A stretch of DNA of 64,000 nucleotides from Burkholderiales bacterium PBB1 (GCA_002255905.1 NKIN01000001.1:186001-250000), one strand, 5' to 3'. Shown: positions 1 to 11,793, counted from the first letter of the stretch. The notes: generated by a model from the sequence alone, not told the origin. A program made the numbers and translations.

Positions 1-2
1 AA

Positions 3-506
3 CTGGCACGCCGACTGCCAGCCTTCGTGACGCCGGTCGGGCTTTTCGTCAACGCCGAGGCCGACCACATCGCGCAGGCGATCCTCGCCATTCCGACACT
101 TCTGCTGCAATTCCACGGCGACGAAGCGCCCGCTGCATGTCAGGCCCCAGGCCGGCCCTACCTGCGGGCGGCACGGATGGCGCCCGGGTTCGATTTGCTA
201 AAATTTGAGGCGAGCTACCCGGATGCGCAAGCCATCCTCCTCGACGCCCACGTCGATGGCTACGGTGGCGCTGGAAAGGTCTTCGATTGGTCGCTGATTC
301 CGCGAGACGTGTCCCATCCCCTCGTTTTGTCTGGTGGGTTGCATGCCGAAAATGTGATCGAAGGGATCCTTCGGGTACGGCCCTGGGCCGTTGATGTCAG
401 CTCCGGCGTCGAGTCGGCCAAAGGCGTCAAGGACGCTCTGGCCATGCGCCGGTTTTGCGAGCAGGTGCGCGAGGCAGACGCCCGCATCGCCGCGAATGCA
501 ACCTGA
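3..506 (+). CDS. trpF: phosphoribosylanthranilate isomerase TrpF, 5' end missing
   Basis: Catalyses the Amadori rearrangement of phosphoribosylanthranilate to CdRP in tryptophan synthesis. The reading frame is already open at the left edge; 167 residues are visible, so about the first 40 of a roughly 205-residue family protein lie outside the window. The visible part carries the TIM-barrel phosphate-binding signatures DGYGGAGKVFDW, LSGGLHAENV and VDVSSGVES. It ends 12 bases before trpB, in the trpF-trpB-trpA order usual in betaproteobacteria. Identity is secure; the true start cannot be seen. Confidence 0.95.
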   Translation: MARRLPAFVTPVGLFVNAEADHIAQAILAIPTLLLQFHGDEAPAACQAPGRPYLRAARMAPGFDLLKFEASYPDAQAILLDAHVDGYGGAGKVFDWSLIPRDVSHPLVLSGGLHAENVIEGILRVRPWAVDVSSGVESAKGVKDALAMRRFCEQVREADARIAANAT

Positions 507-518
507 AGAGTGACCACG

Positions 519-1817
519 ATGCTTGCCACCCCGTTCGATTACCACCAGCCCGACGCGACCGGGCACTTCGGCCCCTATGGCGGCACGTTCGTCGCCGAAA
601 CACTGATCCATGCACTCGACGAGTTGAAAGCGGCCTACGCCGCGGCGCAGGCCGATCCCGCCTTCATGGCCGAGTTCCGCAGCGAACTGGCGCACTTCGT
701 TGGCCGGCCCAGCCCGGTCTACCACGCCGCGCGCATCAGTCGTGAACTGGGCGGCGCGCAGATCTACCTGAAGCGCGAAGACCTGAACCACACCGGCGCG
801 CACAAGATCAACAACACCATCGGGCAGGCGATGCTCGCGCGGCGCATGGGCAAGCCGCGTGTGATTGCCGAAACGGGTGCCGGCCAGCACGGGGTTGCCA
901 CCGCCACCATCTGTGCGCGCTACGGGCTCGAGTGCGTGGTCTACATGGGCAGCGAAGACGTCAAGCGCCAGTCACCCAACGTGTACCGGATGAACCTGCT
1001 CGGCGCGACGGTGGTGCCGGTCGAGTCGGGCAGCAAGACGCTGAAAGATGCGCTCAACGAGGCGCTGCGCGACTGGGTCACCAACGTCGAGAACACCTTC
1101 TACATCATCGGCACCGTGGCTGGCCCGCACCCGTATCCGATGATGGTGCGTGACTTCCAGCGCGTCATCGGCGACGAATGCCTGGTGCAGATGCCCGAGA
1201 TGATCGGCAGGCAACCTGATGCGGTGATTGCCTGCGTGGGCGGTGGCAGCAACGCGATGGGCATCTTCTATCCGTACATCGAGCACACCGGCACGCGGCT
1301 GATCGGCGTCGAGGCAGCGGGCCTCGGTATCGAATCCGGTCGCCATGCCGCGTCGCTGTCGGCGGGATCGCCCGGCGTGCTGCACGGCAATCGCACTTAC
1401 CTGCTGCAGGACGACAACGGTCAGATCATCGAGACGCATTCGGTGTCGGCCGGTCTCGACTATCCCGGCGTCGGCCCGGAGCACGCGTACCTGAAGGACA
1501 TCGGCCGTGCCGAGTACGTCGGCATCACCGACGACGAGGCCATGGCGGCCTTTCACGTGCTCTGCCGCACCGAAGGCATCATCCCGGCGCTCGAATCGAG
1601 CCACGCGCTGGCGTACGCGATGAAGATTGCACCTACCATGCGCCAAGACCAGAGTCTGCTGGTGAACCTGTCAGGCCGCGGCGACAAGGACATCGGCACG
1701 GTGGCCGACCTGTCGGGCGCGAACTTTTACTGTCGTCCCTCGTGCCGTGGTGAAACGGTGAAGAGCGGTGCAGCGCCGGTCCAGGGTCCGCAAACCACGA
1801 AAGCCAAACCACAGTGA
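519..1817 (+). CDS. trpB: tryptophan synthase beta chain TrpB
   Basis: PLP enzyme that condenses indole with serine, working as an alpha2beta2 complex with TrpA. The PLP lysine lies in [10 protein letters not shown], the cofactor phosphate loop is VGGGSNAMG, and SGRGDKD is the conserved C-terminal loop. I chose ATG at 519 because GAAGAG sits 8 bases upstream; the GTG at 510 overlaps that ribosome site. At 432 residues it is about 30 longer than usual: after the GRGDKD region there is a cysteine-containing basic tail ([10 protein letters not shown] onward) that looks poorly conserved. trpA follows 10 bases later. Confidence 0.96.
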   Translation: MLATPFDYHQPDATGHFGPYGGTFVAETLIHALDELKAAYAAAQADPAFMAEFRSELAHFVGRPSPVYHAARISRELGGAQIYLKREDLNHTGAHKINNTIGQAMLARRMGKPRVIAETGAGQHGVATATICARYGLECVVYMGSEDVKRQSPNVYRMNLLGATVVPVESGSKTLKDALNEALRDWVTNVENTFYIIGTVAGPHPYPMMVRDFQRVIGDECLVQMPEMIGRQPDAVIACVGGGSNAMGIFYPYIEHTGTRLIGVEAAGLGIESGRHAASLSAGSPGVLHGNRTYLLQDDNGQIIETHSVSAGLDYPGVGPEHAYLKDIGRAEYVGITDDEAMAAFHVLCRTEGIIPALESSHALAYAMKIAPTMRQDQSLLVNLSGRGDKDIGTVADLSGANFYCRPSCRGETVKSGAAPVQGPQTTKAKPQ

Positions 1818-1827
1818 AAGCGCAGAC

Positions 1828-2639
1828 ATGAGCCGCATCGCCGCCACCTTCGAGGCGCTCCGGCGTGATCGGCGCAAGGCCCTGATCCCGTTCATCCACG
1901 CGGGGGATCCCCACGCCGAGAGCACGGTCGACATCCTGTGCGCGATGGCCGATGCCGGCGCCGATGTCATCGAACTCGGCGTGCCGTTTTCCGACCCGAT
2001 GGCCGATGGCCCGGTGATCCAGAAGGCCGCCGAGCGCGCGCTGGCCAAGGGCATCGGTATGCCGCAGGTGCTGGACTACGTGCGACGCTTCCGCGAGCGC
2101 AACTCGGCCACGCCGGTGGTGCTGATGGGGTACGCGAACCCGGTCGAGCGCTACGGCGTCGACCGCTTCGTGGCCGATGCCAAGGCAGCCGGTGTCGATG
2201 GCGTGCTGGTCGTTGACTACCCACCAGAAGAATGCGAGGCCTTCGCGCGCACGCTTCACAGCCATCAGCTCGACCCGATCTTCCTGCTGGCGCCTACCTC
2301 GACCGTGCAGCGCATGAAAGACGTCGGCCGCATCGCCAGCGGCTACGTCTATTACGTATCGCTGAAGGGCGTGACGGGCGCTGGCCACCTCGACATCGGT
2401 GCCGTGGCCGAAATGCTGCCACGCATCCGCGAGCATGTGCATGTGCCCGTTGGCGTCGGTTTTGGCATCCGTGATGCCGCGTCGGCGAAGGCTGTAGCGG
2501 CGGTGTCCGATGCGGTGGTGATCGGCTCGGCGCTGGTGCAACTGCTGGAACACCAAACACCCGAACAGGCACCTGCCGCGGCGGGCCGTTTCATCGCCGA
2601 TATCCGATCTGCTCTCGACACCCTGACAGGAGAACGCCC

Positions 2640-2643
<4 letters not shown>
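1828..2643 (+). CDS. trpA: tryptophan synthase alpha chain TrpA
   Basis: Cleaves indole-3-glycerol phosphate to indole and glyceraldehyde 3-phosphate and channels indole to Trp[15 protein letters not shown] holds the catalytic Glu and Asp of the family, and the C-terminal [10 protein letters not shown] phosphate loop is present. Length 271, normal. The frame stays open 60 bases further upstream into trpB, but ATG 1828 follows a GAAAG-type ribosome site and gives the standard N-terminus [11 protein letters not shown]. The stop overlaps accD in an ATGA. Confidence 0.96.
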
Positions 2644-3512
<869 letters not shown>

Positions 3513-3536
3513 GCCCGGGCCGGGGCCTCCACGCGC

Positions 3537-4853
3537 TTGTCTTCACTGCCCACGACGCTGGCCGGCTGGCTGGCACGCTGCGAACAGCTGCACCCGAAGG
3601 ACATCGACATGGGCTTGCACCGTGTCGAACAGGTGCGCGCACGTCTGGCCCTGACGTTCAACGTGCCGCTGATCCTGGTGGCCGGCACCAACGGCAAAGG
3701 GTCGACCTGCGCCATGCTCGAGTCGATCGCGCTGCGCGCTGGCTACCGCGTCGGCCTGTACTCGAAGCCCCATCTTGTGCATTTCGAGGAGCGCTGCCGC
3801 GTCAACGGCGAGATGGTGAGCGCGGACTATCTGCTGCCGCACTTCGAGGCGGTGGAGCTCGCGCGCGACGACATCGGCCTGACCTATTTCGAATTCACGA
3901 CGCTCGCCATCGCACGGCTGCTGTCACAGGCGCCGCTCGATCTGGTGATCCTCGAGGTGGGCCTCGGCGGCCGGCTCGATGCGGTGAATGTGTTCGATGC
4001 CGACTGCGCGGTGATCACCAGCATCGACCTCGACCACATCGAGTACCTCGGTCCCGACCGTGAATCGATCGGGCGCGAGAAGGCCGGCATCATGCGCGCC
4101 GGCAGGCCGGTGGTTGTCAGCGACCCCATGCCGCCGCACAGCGTGATCGCGCATGCGCGTGAGCTGGGTGCCGACCTGCGCCGTTTCGGCGTCGATTTCA
4201 ATCACTCGGGCGACCCGCAGCAATGGGCCTGGGCCGGGCGCCACAAGCGCTACAACGGCCTGGCATACCCGGGTTTGCGCGGCGCCAACCAGCTCATCAA
4301 TGCGTCGGGCGCGCTTGCGGCGTTCGAGGCACTCGGCGATCGCCTGCCCATCACCGCGCAGGCGGTGCGTCAGGGCTTCGCGATGCTCGACTTGCCAGGG
4401 CGCTTCCAGATCGTGCCGGGCCAGCCCACGCTGGTGCTCGATGTCGCACACAACCCGCATGCCGTCGCCGCGCTGGCGCAGAACCTCGATCGCATGGGGT
4501 TCCATCCGCGCACTCACGCGGTGTTCGGCGCCATGCACGACAAGGACCTGGGTGCGATCTTCCAGCGCATGGCGCCGATGGTCGACACCTGGCACTTCAC
4601 CGACCTGCCGACGGCGCGCGCAGCGACTGCAGTGCAGCTGCAGACCCTGTTCGAATCGCTGGCGCCGACCTTGAAGAAGCCGGGTGCCGAGGCCGTTGCG
4701 GTGTACACGCACCACGACCCGCAGACCGCACTGCAGCACGCGCTGGCGGCTGCCGACCCGGCCGATAGAATCGTGATCTTCGGGTCGTTCCTCACCGTGG
4801 GCGGCGTCCTCCAACATGGTCTGCCCCGGCTGGGCAGCTCGCACAGCGTCTGA
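3537..4853 (+). CDS. folC: bifunctional folylpolyglutamate / dihydrofolate synthase FolC
   Basis: Adds glutamate to dihydropteroate and folates using ATP. The P-loop VAGTNGKGST is at residues 48-57, and the Mur-ligase-like motifs (GLGGRLDAVNVFD, DLDHIEYLG, DVAHNPHA) follow in order. 438 residues, normal. The start is TTG: between the in-frame accD stop at 3510 and the conserved N-terminus no other start codon exists, and the first in-frame ATG (about codon 25) would cut into the conserved LHPKDIDMGL segment. Confidence 0.93.
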   Translation: MSSLPTTLAGWLARCEQLHPKDIDMGLHRVEQVRARLALTFNVPLILVAGTNGKGSTCAMLESIALRAGYRVGLYSKPHLVHFEERCRVNGEMVSADYLLPHFEAVELARDDIGLTYFEFTTLAIARLLSQAPLDLVILEVGLGGRLDAVNVFDADCAVITSIDLDHIEYLGPDRESIGREKAGIMRAGRPVVVSDPMPPHSVIAHARELGADLRRFGVDFNHSGDPQQWAWAGRHKRYNGLAYPGLRGANQLINASGALAAFEALGDRLPITAQAVRQGFAMLDLPGRFQIVPGQPTLVLDVAHNPHAVAALAQNLDRMGFHPRTHAVFGAMHDKDLGAIFQRMAPMVDTWHFTDLPTARAATAVQLQTLFESLAPTLKKPGAEAVAVYTHHDPQTALQHALAAADPADRIVIFGSFLTVGGVLQHGLPRLGSSHSV

Positions 4854-4868
4854 CCCTTCCTCCCACCG

Positions 4869-5669
4869 ATGGCCCTGCCCGAATTCCTCAAGCGCAAGCC
4901 TGCCGACGACGCGGGCTCTGCCAGCAGCGGGCGCTCTGCCGGCTCGCTGGACGCGGTCGAGAAAGTGCGCACCCGCACCCGTCAGCGCCTGATCGGGGCG
5001 GTGCTGTTGCTGACGCTGGGCGTGATCGGCTTCCCGCTGCTGTTCGAATCGCAGCCGCGGCCGATTCCGGTGGACATCCCGATCGAGATCCCGAAACCCG
5101 ACGGTGCACCCGCGCTGCCGCTGCCTGCCGCGCGCTCTGATGCAGCAGCGACGTCGGAATCCACGGTCGCTTCGGGCGTCGTGACCCGTGATGCGCCATC
5201 GCAGCCCATGCCAGCCGCAGAGACAGCTGCCGCGGTTCCGGCCTCGGTGCCAGCGGCGGTGCCGGCCCCACCCCCGGCGTCGCCCACAGCAGTCACCAGC
5301 GACAAGCCTGCCGCGCCCACAACGGCAGCGCCTGCAGCGTCGGTTGCCAAGCTCGCTGCGGCCGTGGCAAAGACGCCGGCTGGCCAGCCGGCCACCTCAG
5401 ACACCGCACCGTCCAAAGCGGCGTCTGCTGCCGACGGTGCCGCGCGTTTCGTCGTGCAGGTGGGTGCGTTCGCCGACCCCGCATCGGCGCGCGAAGTGCG
5501 CCTGAAGATGGAAAAGCTGGGCATGAAGACCTACACGCAAGTTGCAGAAACCGCAGCCGGCAAGCGCATCCGCGTGCGGCTGGGGCCGTTTGCCACCCGC
5601 GCCGAAGCCGACAAGGCGCAGGCCAAATCCAAGGAAGCGGGCATCGCAGCGGTGGTGCTGACGCTTTGA
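4869..5669 (+). CDS. SPOR-domain protein, DedD-like
   Basis: Predicted inner-membrane, peptidoglycan-binding division protein. It has a short cytosolic N-terminus, one membrane segment at about residues 41-59, a long Pro/Ala-rich periplasmic linker (about 60-185), and a C-terminal SPOR domain (about 190-266, containing FVVQVGAF and RIRVRLGPF). SPOR domains bind denuded septal glycan strands. It starts 15 bases after folC and precedes cvpA, the order seen widely in proteobacteria (folC-dedD-cvpA-purF). Confidence 0.88.
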   Translation: MALPEFLKRKPADDAGSASSGRSAGSLDAVEKVRTRTRQRLIGAVLLLTLGVIGFPLLFESQPRPIPVDIPIEIPKPDGAPALPLPAARSDAAATSESTVASGVVTRDAPSQPMPAAETAAAVPASVPAAVPAPPPASPTAVTSDKPAAPTTAAPAASVAKLAAAVAKTPAGQPATSDTAPSKAASAADGAARFVVQVGAFADPASAREVRLKMEKLGMKTYTQVAETAAGKRIRVRLGPFATRAEADKAQAKSKEAGIAAVVLTL

Positions 5670-5727
5670 ACCCTGACGCGCAGTGGCTGCGCGCTGACCG
5701 CCCCTGCCGGGCCAGACACCAGGCACG

Positions 5728-6231
5728 ATGACCATCGGCTCCTTCAACGCGGCTGATCTCGCGATGCTCGCGGTGTTGCTGCTGTCGATGGCGCTCGGCG
5801 CCTGGCGGGGCTTGGTCTTTGAGGTGATGTCGCTGCTGGGATGGTTTGCCGCGTACCTGGCTGCGCAGTGGTTCAGTGCGCCGCTGGCGCCCCATGTACC
5901 CGTCGGTTCGCCGGGCTCACCGCTGAACCAGGCGGCCGCCTTCGCGCTTGCCTTCATCGCTGCGCTGGTTGTCTGGAGCCTGCTGGCGCGGCTGTTGAAA
6001 ATGCTGATACACGCCACACCTCTGAGTGGGGTTGATCGCTTGTTGGGCGCTGTGTTCGGTGTGCTGCGCGGCGGGGTGCTGTTGCTGGCCGTGGCGGCCG
6101 TGGTCATGCGCACCCCGTGGGCCGAGACGCCGACCTGGCAGCATTCCGCTGGCGCTGCGGCGTTGCGGGTCGTGCTCACGGGATTGAAGCCGGCGTTGCC
6201 AAAGCGCATCGCCGATCAACTGCCGCTGTGA
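5728..6231 (+). CDS. cvpA: CvpA family membrane protein
   Basis: 167-residue inner-membrane protein with about four hydrophobic segments (near residues 9-28, 30-45, 68-88 and 108-127). Family members are required for colicin V production and envelope homeostasis in E. coli; the molecular role is unsettled. The CvpA signature is visible in the N-terminal FNAADLAMLAVLLLSMALGA and GARR/WRG-type turn. Placement directly before purF is the classic arrangement. Confidence 0.9.
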   Translation: MTIGSFNAADLAMLAVLLLSMALGAWRGLVFEVMSLLGWFAAYLAAQWFSAPLAPHVPVGSPGSPLNQAAAFALAFIAALVVWSLLARLLKMLIHATPLSGVDRLLGAVFGVLRGGVLLLAVAAVVMRTPWAETPTWQHSAGAAALRVVLTGLKPALPKRIADQLPL

Positions 6232-6311
6232 GGCGGCCCCGACCCCTGACAATCGGGTCTGACATCGATTCGGCCTCAGGCCGCAAAGCAGTTTGAACCG
6301 GGAGTGTTTTC

Positions 6312-7835
6312 ATGTGCGGCATCGTCGGGGTGATCTCAAAGGCGCCGGTCAACCAGTTGATTTATGACGCCTTGCTGCTGCTGCAGCATCGCGGGCAGGA
6401 TGCTGCCGGCATCGTCACGATGCAGGACTCGCGTTGTTTCATGCACAAGGCGCGCGGCATGGTGCGCGACGTCTTCCGCACCCGCAACATGCGCGCGCTT
6501 CCAGGCACCGTCGGTCTGGGCCAGGTGCGCTATCCCACGGCTGGCAATGCGTACAGCGAAGAAGAGGCGCAGCCGTTCTACGTCAACGCACCGTTCGGCA
6601 TCGTGCTGGTGCACAACGGCAACCTCACCAATGCGCAGTCGCTCAAGCAGGAACTGGCCACCGTCGATCGCCGCCACATCAACACTGACAGCGACACCGA
6701 GGTGTTGATCAACGTGCTGGCTCACGAACTGGCGTTGGCCGCGCGTGACCAGCCGCTGTCGCCCGAGATCGTCTTCAAGGCGGTGGCGGCAGTGCACAAG
6801 CGCATCAAAGGGTCGTACGCCGTGGTGGCGCTGATCGCGGGCTTCGGGCTGCTGGCGTTTCGGGATCCGTTCGGCATCCGTCCGCTGTGTTTCGGCGAGG
6901 GCGACACGCCCGAAGGCCGGCAGGTGATGGTGGCCAGCGAATCGGTGGCCCTCGAAGGCACCGGCCACGTGATGACACGCGACGTGGCGCCCGGCGAGGC
7001 GATCTTCATCACACCCGAAGGCCAGGTCCATGCCCAGCAGTGCGCCGAGAACCCGAGCTTGCATCCGTGCATGTTCGAGTACGTGTACCTGGCACGACCC
7101 GACTCCATCATGGACGGCATCTCGGTCTATCAGGCACGGCTGAACATGGGTGAGACGCTCGCGCAGCGCTTGATCTCGACGATGCCGCCGAGCGACATCG
7201 ACGTGGTGATCCCGATCCCTGAGTCGAGCCGTCCGTCGGCCATGCAACTGGCGCAGAAGATCGGCAAGCCTTACCGCGAAGGCTTCGTGAAAAATCGCTA
7301 CGTCGGGCGGACGTTCATCATGCCGGGGCAGGGCGTGCGCAAGAAGTCGGTGCGCCAGAAGCTCAATGCCATCGGCATCGAATTCAAGGACCGCAATGTG
7401 CTGCTGGTCGACGACTCGATCGTGCGCGGCACCACCTCGAAAGAGATCGTGCAGATGGCGCGCGAAGCCGGTGCGCGCAAGGTGTACATGGCCTCGGCCG
7501 CGCCACCCGTGCGGTTCCCGAACGTGTACGGCATCGACATGCCGACCAACAACGAACTGATTGCGCACAACCGCAGCATCGAGGAGATCCGCCAGTTCAT
7601 CGGCGCGGACGCGTTGATCTACCAGGACGTGAACGCGATGAAGCGGGTGGTTGGCGCGCTGAACCCGGCAGTCGGTGGCTTCGAGGCCTCGTGCTTCGAT
7701 GGCCACTACATCACCGGCGACATCTCGGCGGCCGACTTCGATGCGATCGCCACGCAGCGCCGCTCGCAGGGCGAAGAAGACGACTCGCTGGCACGGTCGC
7801 GCCTGGCACTGCAGAGTGCGGCGGAGCAGGCCTGA
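6312..7835 (+). CDS. purF: amidophosphoribosyltransferase PurF
   Basis: Commits PRPP to purine synthesis by transferring the glutamine amide nitrogen. After Met1 comes the N-terminal nucleophile Cys2 (MCGIVGVI), so processing should be minimal. The glutaminase half ends near residue 230; the phosphoribosyltransferase half has the PRPP loop [14 protein letters not shown]. Length 507 is standard. GGGAG lies a few bases upstream of the ATG. The stop overlaps the start of the next gene by one base. Confidence 0.96.
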   Translation: MCGIVGVISKAPVNQLIYDALLLLQHRGQDAAGIVTMQDSRCFMHKARGMVRDVFRTRNMRALPGTVGLGQVRYPTAGNAYSEEEAQPFYVNAPFGIVLVHNGNLTNAQSLKQELATVDRRHINTDSDTEVLINVLAHELALAARDQPLSPEIVFKAVAAVHKRIKGSYAVVALIAGFGLLAFRDPFGIRPLCFGEGDTPEGRQVMVASESVALEGTGHVMTRDVAPGEAIFITPEGQVHAQQCAENPSLHPCMFEYVYLARPDSIMDGISVYQARLNMGETLAQRLISTMPPSDIDVVIPIPESSRPSAMQLAQKIGKPYREGFVKNRYVGRTFIMPGQGVRKKSVRQKLNAIGIEFKDRNVLLVDDSIVRGTTSKEIVQMAREAGARKVYMASAAPPVRFPNVYGIDMPTNNELIAHNRSIEEIRQFIGADALIYQDVNAMKRVVGALNPAVGGFEASCFDGHYITGDISAADFDAIATQRRSQGEEDDSLARSRLALQSAAEQA

Positions 7836-9079
7836 TGGCGGCGAAGAAGACGATTCCACGCACGACCCTGCCCGAGGGCCTGCGCATCGACACGCTGGCC
7901 GTGCGTGAAGGGCTGCCGCGCACTCCGTGGGGCGAGAACTCCGAGGCGCTGTTTCTGACCAGCAGCTTCGTGCAGCCCGATGCTGCCACGGCCGCCGCGC
8001 GTTTCGCGAACGAGGAAGAGGCCTTCATCTATTCGCGCTTCACCAACCCGACGGTCACGATGTTCGAGCGGCGGCTGGCAGCCCTTGAAGGCAGCGAAGC
8101 CTGCATCGCAACGTCCAGCGGCATGGCCGCCATCCTGCTGACCGCGATGGCCCTGCTGAAGGCGGGCGACCACGTGATCTGCTCACGCAGCGTGTTCGGC
8201 TCGACCATCACCTTGCTGGGCCGTGAGTTCGCGAAGTTCGGTGTCGAAACCACCTTCGTTTCGCAGACGGACGTGGGCGAATGGCAGCGTGCCGTGCGGC
8301 CGACCACCAAGCTGTTGTTCGCCGAGTCGCCCACCAACCCGCTGACCGAAGTCTGCGACATCCGCGCGCTGGCCGAGGTGGCCCACGGTGCGAAGGCGCT
8401 GCTGGCGGTCGACAACTGCTTCTGCACGCCGGCGCTGCAAAAGCCGATCAACTACGGCGCTGACCTCATCATCCATTCGGGCACCAAGTACCTTGACGGG
8501 CAGGGCCGCGTGCTGGCAGGGGCGGTGTGCGGGCCCGAGCAACTGATCAACGACCAGTTCCTGCCGGTGATGCGCAGCGCGGGCATGACGCTGGCTGCCT
8601 TCAACGCCTGGGTCGTGCTGAAGGGGCTGGAAACCTTGTCGATCCGCATGCAGGCGCAAAGCCAACGTGCGCTGCAGCTGGCCACCTGGCTGGAGCAGCA
8701 GCCGCAGATCGAGCGGGTGTTCTACCCCGGGCTGCGTTCGCACCCGCAGCACGAATTGGCCATGGCACAGCAGTCGGGTTGCGGTGGCGCGGTGCTGTCG
8801 TTCACCGTGAAGCCACCCGCGGCCGGCGCTGGCGACGCCCAGGCCGATGCGGCGCGCGCAGCGGCCTTCCATGTGATCGACAGCACCCGCGTGTGCTCGA
8901 TCACTGCGAACCTCGGCGACACCAAGACCACGATCACCCACCCGGCCAGCACCTCGCACGGGCGACTCACGGAAGTGCAGCGTCAGGCGGCCGGCATCAC
9001 GCAAGGCCTGGTGCGTGTCGCGGTCGGCCTCGACGATGTGGAAGACCTGAAAGACGACCTGTCGCGCGGTCTGAACTGA
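7835..9079 (+). CDS. metZ: O-succinylhomoserine sulfhydrylase MetZ
   Basis: Cys/Met-metabolism PLP enzyme predicted to make homocysteine directly from O-succinylhomoserine and sulfide. The PLP lysine lies in [12 protein letters not shown]; other family marks are YSRFTNPT and [12 protein letters not shown]. 414 residues. ATG 7835 overlaps the purF stop (TGATG) and leaves the typical N-terminus [11 protein letters not shown]; the frame is open further upstream but only as purF shadow. metZ directly downstream of purF is a betaproteobacterial and pseudomonad habit. Specificity for succinyl over acetyl ester is inferred from family and context. Confidence 0.9.
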   Translation: MAAKKTIPRTTLPEGLRIDTLAVREGLPRTPWGENSEALFLTSSFVQPDAATAAARFANEEEAFIYSRFTNPTVTMFERRLAALEGSEACIATSSGMAAILLTAMALLKAGDHVICSRSVFGSTITLLGREFAKFGVETTFVSQTDVGEWQRAVRPTTKLLFAESPTNPLTEVCDIRALAEVAHGAKALLAVDNCFCTPALQKPINYGADLIIHSGTKYLDGQGRVLAGAVCGPEQLINDQFLPVMRSAGMTLAAFNAWVVLKGLETLSIRMQAQSQRALQLATWLEQQPQIERVFYPGLRSHPQHELAMAQQSGCGGAVLSFTVKPPAAGAGDAQADAARAAAFHVIDSTRVCSITANLGDTKTTITHPASTSHGRLTEVQRQAAGITQGLVRVAVGLDDVEDLKDDLSRGLN

Positions 9080-9110
9080 CTTTGAAAATGCCTGGCGCAT
9101 TGCATTACCC

Positions 9111-10526
9111 ATGACCCGAAAAGTACGCACCCGCATCGCGCCATCGCCGACCGGCTTTCTCCACCTGGGCACTGCCCGCACCGCGCTGTTTTCGTGGGCG
9201 TTTGCGCGCCATCACGGTGGCAACTTCATCCTGCGCATCGAAGACACCGACGAGGCACGCTCGACGCAGGAGGCGGTCGACCAGATCATCGCCGCCATGA
9301 AGTGGCTGAACCTCGAGCACGACGAAGGCCCGTTCTTCCAGATGCAGCGCCTCGACCGCTACCGCGAGGTGATCGGGCAGATGCTCGATGACGGCACGGC
9401 CTACCCGTGCTACTGCACGCCGGCCGAGCTCGATGCCATGCGCGAAGCCCAGCGCGCGCGCGGTGACAAGCCTCGCTACGACGGCCGCTGGCGGCCCGAG
9501 CCGGGCAAGGTGCTGCCGGCCATTCCCGACGGCGTGAGGCCGGTGATCCGCTTTCGCAATCCACCGAGCGGGGCAGTCAGCTGGGACGACATGGTCAAGG
9601 GCCCGATCACGATCTCGAACGCCGAGCTCGACGATCTGATCATCGCCCGCCCCGGTGCCGATGCGGCCACGCTGATCGGCACACCCACCTACAACTTCTG
9701 CGTCGTCGTAGACGACTGGGACATGGACATCAGCCATGTCATACGCGGCGATGACCACGTCAACAACACCCCGCGGCAGATCAACATCCTGCGTGCCCTG
9801 GGCGCGGAATTGCCGGTTTACGGCCATGTGCCGATGATCCTCGGGCCCGACGGCGACAAGTTGTCCAAGCGCCATGGTGCGGTCAGCGTCACGCAGTACG
9901 AGTCCGCCGGCTACCTGCCCGAGGCGATGCTCAACTACCTGGCGCGCCTGGGCTGGAGCCACGGCGACGACGAGCTGTTCAGCCGCGAACAGCTGGTGTC
10001 GTGGTTCGATGGCCAGCACCTGGCCAAGAGCCCGGCTCAGTGGGACGCCGCCAAGCTCAACTGGGTCAATGCGCACTACCTGAAGGCCTTGCCCGACGAC
10101 GCATTGGCAGCGCATGTGGTGGCCCGTTTCGCCGGGCGTGGCATAGCCGTGACGGCCAATGCACAGCTCGAGCGCATGTGCGCGCTGTTCAAGGACCGCT
10201 GCGCGACGACGGTGGAGCTGTGCGATTGGTTGGCCATGTATTTCTCAGCGGTCACCCCGAGCGCAGAAGACCTGGCCACGCACGTCACCGAGGCGGTGAA
10301 GCCCGCGCTGCAGAGCTTGTGCCAACGACTCGCCGACACCGAGTGGGCCAAGCCTGCGATCAGTGCGGCCATCAAGGAAGTCATCGCCGCTCACGGCATC
10401 AAGATGCCGACGCTCGCGCACGCCGTTCGCGTGCTGGTTTGCGGTCGCGCGCAGACGCCGTCGATCGATGCGGTGCTCGAGCTGTTTCCTCGCGAAGTCG
10501 TGCTCGCCAGATTGCGGATCGCCTGA
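9111..10526 (+). CDS. gltX: glutamyl-tRNA synthetase GltX
   Basis: Class I aminoacyl-tRNA synthetase that charges tRNA-Glu. The HIGH-equivalent is in [15 protein letters not shown] and the KMSKS-equivalent is DKLSKRHG. The C-terminal anticodon-binding helical domain follows, for 471 residues in all. The gene is followed after about 250 bases by a tRNA-Glu gene, its own substrate. Whether it is discriminating (no tRNA-Gln charging) cannot be settled here. Confidence 0.96.
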   Translation: MTRKVRTRIAPSPTGFLHLGTARTALFSWAFARHHGGNFILRIEDTDEARSTQEAVDQIIAAMKWLNLEHDEGPFFQMQRLDRYREVIGQMLDDGTAYPCYCTPAELDAMREAQRARGDKPRYDGRWRPEPGKVLPAIPDGVRPVIRFRNPPSGAVSWDDMVKGPITISNAELDDLIIARPGADAATLIGTPTYNFCVVVDDWDMDISHVIRGDDHVNNTPRQINILRALGAELPVYGHVPMILGPDGDKLSKRHGAVSVTQYESAGYLPEAMLNYLARLGWSHGDDELFSREQLVSWFDGQHLAKSPAQWDAAKLNWVNAHYLKALPDDALAAHVVARFAGRGIAVTANAQLERMCALFKDRCATTVELCDWLAMYFSAVTPSAEDLATHVTEAVKPALQSLCQRLADTEWAKPAISAAIKEVIAAHGIKMPTLAHAVRVLVCGRAQTPSIDAVLELFPREVVLARLRIA

Positions 10527-10634
10527 AAATCTGGCTATACTCTTGGTCTCGCTTGAACAGCGCGAAGCGATGTGGAAATCAACCTCTACGTCACTTCCCC
10601 GAGGGATGCCGGAAGTTCGCAACTGGCAGCAAAG

Positions 10635-10710
<76 letters not shown>

Positions 10711-10771
10711 ACGACGGGCAGTTCATCGCCGGTTGAAGGCGGCGCGCAGTTCAAGTCACGACGCAGGATTT

Positions 10772-10847
10772 GTCCCCTTCGTCTAGAGGCCTAGGACACC
10801 ACCCTTTCACGGTGATTACAGGGGTTCGAATCCCCTAGGGGACGCCA
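10772..10847 (+). tRNA. tRNA-Glu (anticodon TTC)
   Basis: 76 bases with encoded CCA. The acceptor stem is GTCCCCT/AGGGGAC, the anticodon loop CTTTCAC reads TTC, and the T-arm is GGGGTTCGAATCCCC. The outermost anticodon-stem pair looks mismatched (C:A). It lies just downstream of the gene for its cognate synthetase. Confidence 0.96.
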
Positions 10848-10918
10848 AGCTTGAGTGAAGCTTGCAGCAGGCTCTGAAAAGAGAATGCTGGAATTTCGCT
10901 CCGCACAGTGTGCGTAAT

Positions 10919-10995
10919 GGAGTGGTAGTTCAGTTGGTTAGAATACCGGCCTGTCACGCCGGGGGTCGCGGGTTCGAGTCCCGTCCACTCCGCCA
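10919..10995 (+). tRNA. tRNA-Asp (anticodon GTC)
   Basis: 77 bases with encoded CCA. The acceptor stem GGAGTGG/CCACTCC is perfect, the anticodon arm is CCGGC-CTGTCAC-GCCGG, and the T-arm is CGGGTTCGAGTCCCG. Last of the tRNA trio; the terminator follows 11 bases later. Confidence 0.97.
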
Positions 10996-11006
10996 ACGAT
11001 TCTCAG

Positions 11007-11041
11007 AGGGCTGCACCGAAAGGTCGCAGCCCTTTGTTTTT
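11007..11041 (+). terminator. intrinsic terminator of the tRNA cluster
   Basis: An 8-bp perfect stem AGGGCTGC/GCAGCCCT (11007-11014 with 11026-11033), an 11-base loop, then TTTGTTTTT-like tract. This is the clearest rho-independent terminator in the window and should end the Ala-Glu-Asp tRNA transcript. Confidence 0.88.
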
Positions 11042-11175
11042 GCTGGTTCTCTTGGGCGTTGGGTCTTCTGCCGTGGTCGCCACGAGCCATTGCAGTGGCG
11101 CATGGTCTGGGTGAGGTTGAATCTCCTCTGGCGAGCTTTCGACGATCGTGCCTGACCATTTACCTGGAGCGTCAC

Positions 11176-11748
11176 ATGAAAACGTGTCTGATCACTGCAA
11201 TGCTGTTGCTGGCGGCTGTGGCCGCCCGCGCCGAGCCCACCTCGTACGCCATCGACCCCACGCACACCTTCCCCAGCTTCGAGGCCGACCACATGGGCAT
11301 CTCGGTATGGCGGGGCAAGTTCAACAAGAGCAGTGGCAAGGTGCTGTACGACAACGCCACCGGTACCGGGTCGGTCGAGATCGTGACCGAGCTCGCCAGC
11401 ATCGACTTCGGCATGGACGCGCTGAACACCTGGGCGCGCGGCAAGGACTTCTTCGAGGTGAAGAAGTACCCTCGCGCGGTCTTCAAGGGCAGCCTGCAGT
11501 CGCCTGTGAACGGCGTGCCGACGCAACTGGTGGGCGAGCTGACGATGCACGGCGTGACGCGCCCGCTGACACTGGCGGTTCACTCGCTCAAGTGCATCCA
11601 GCACCCGATGCTCAAGCGCGACTACTGCGGCGCCGACGCCAGCGGCAGCTTCAACCGCGAGGTCTTCGGCCTGAGCGCGGGCAAGGACTACGGCTTCAAC
11701 ATGAACGTCGATTTGCGCATCCAGGTCGAGGCTGTCGCGCAGCCTTGA
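11176..11748 (+). CDS. YceI family periplasmic protein
   Basis: 190 residues with a clear signal peptide (MKTCLITAMLLLAAVAARA, cleavage likely before EPTSYAID). The rest is the YceI lipocalin-like fold: YAIDPTHTFPSFEADHMG at the mature N-terminus and an EVKKYPRAVFKG core. Family members bind isoprenoid chains such as polyprenyl pyrophosphate in the periplasm; the physiological ligand here is unknown. ATG 11176 has GGAG upstream; the open frame before it is not signal-like. Confidence 0.92.
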   Translation: MKTCLITAMLLLAAVAARAEPTSYAIDPTHTFPSFEADHMGISVWRGKFNKSSGKVLYDNATGTGSVEIVTELASIDFGMDALNTWARGKDFFEVKKYPRAVFKGSLQSPVNGVPTQLVGELTMHGVTRPLTLAVHSLKCIQHPMLKRDYCGADASGSFNREVFGLSAGKDYGFNMNVDLRIQVEAVAQP

Positions 11749-11793
11749 TCTGGCCATCCGACGACGTTCATCCTCGCTTCAAGCCATGGCGGT

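Noticed and set aside
6232-6311. PurR-type operator or riboswitch before purF
   Set aside because: Only 79 bases, with no recognisable palindrome or aptamer core.
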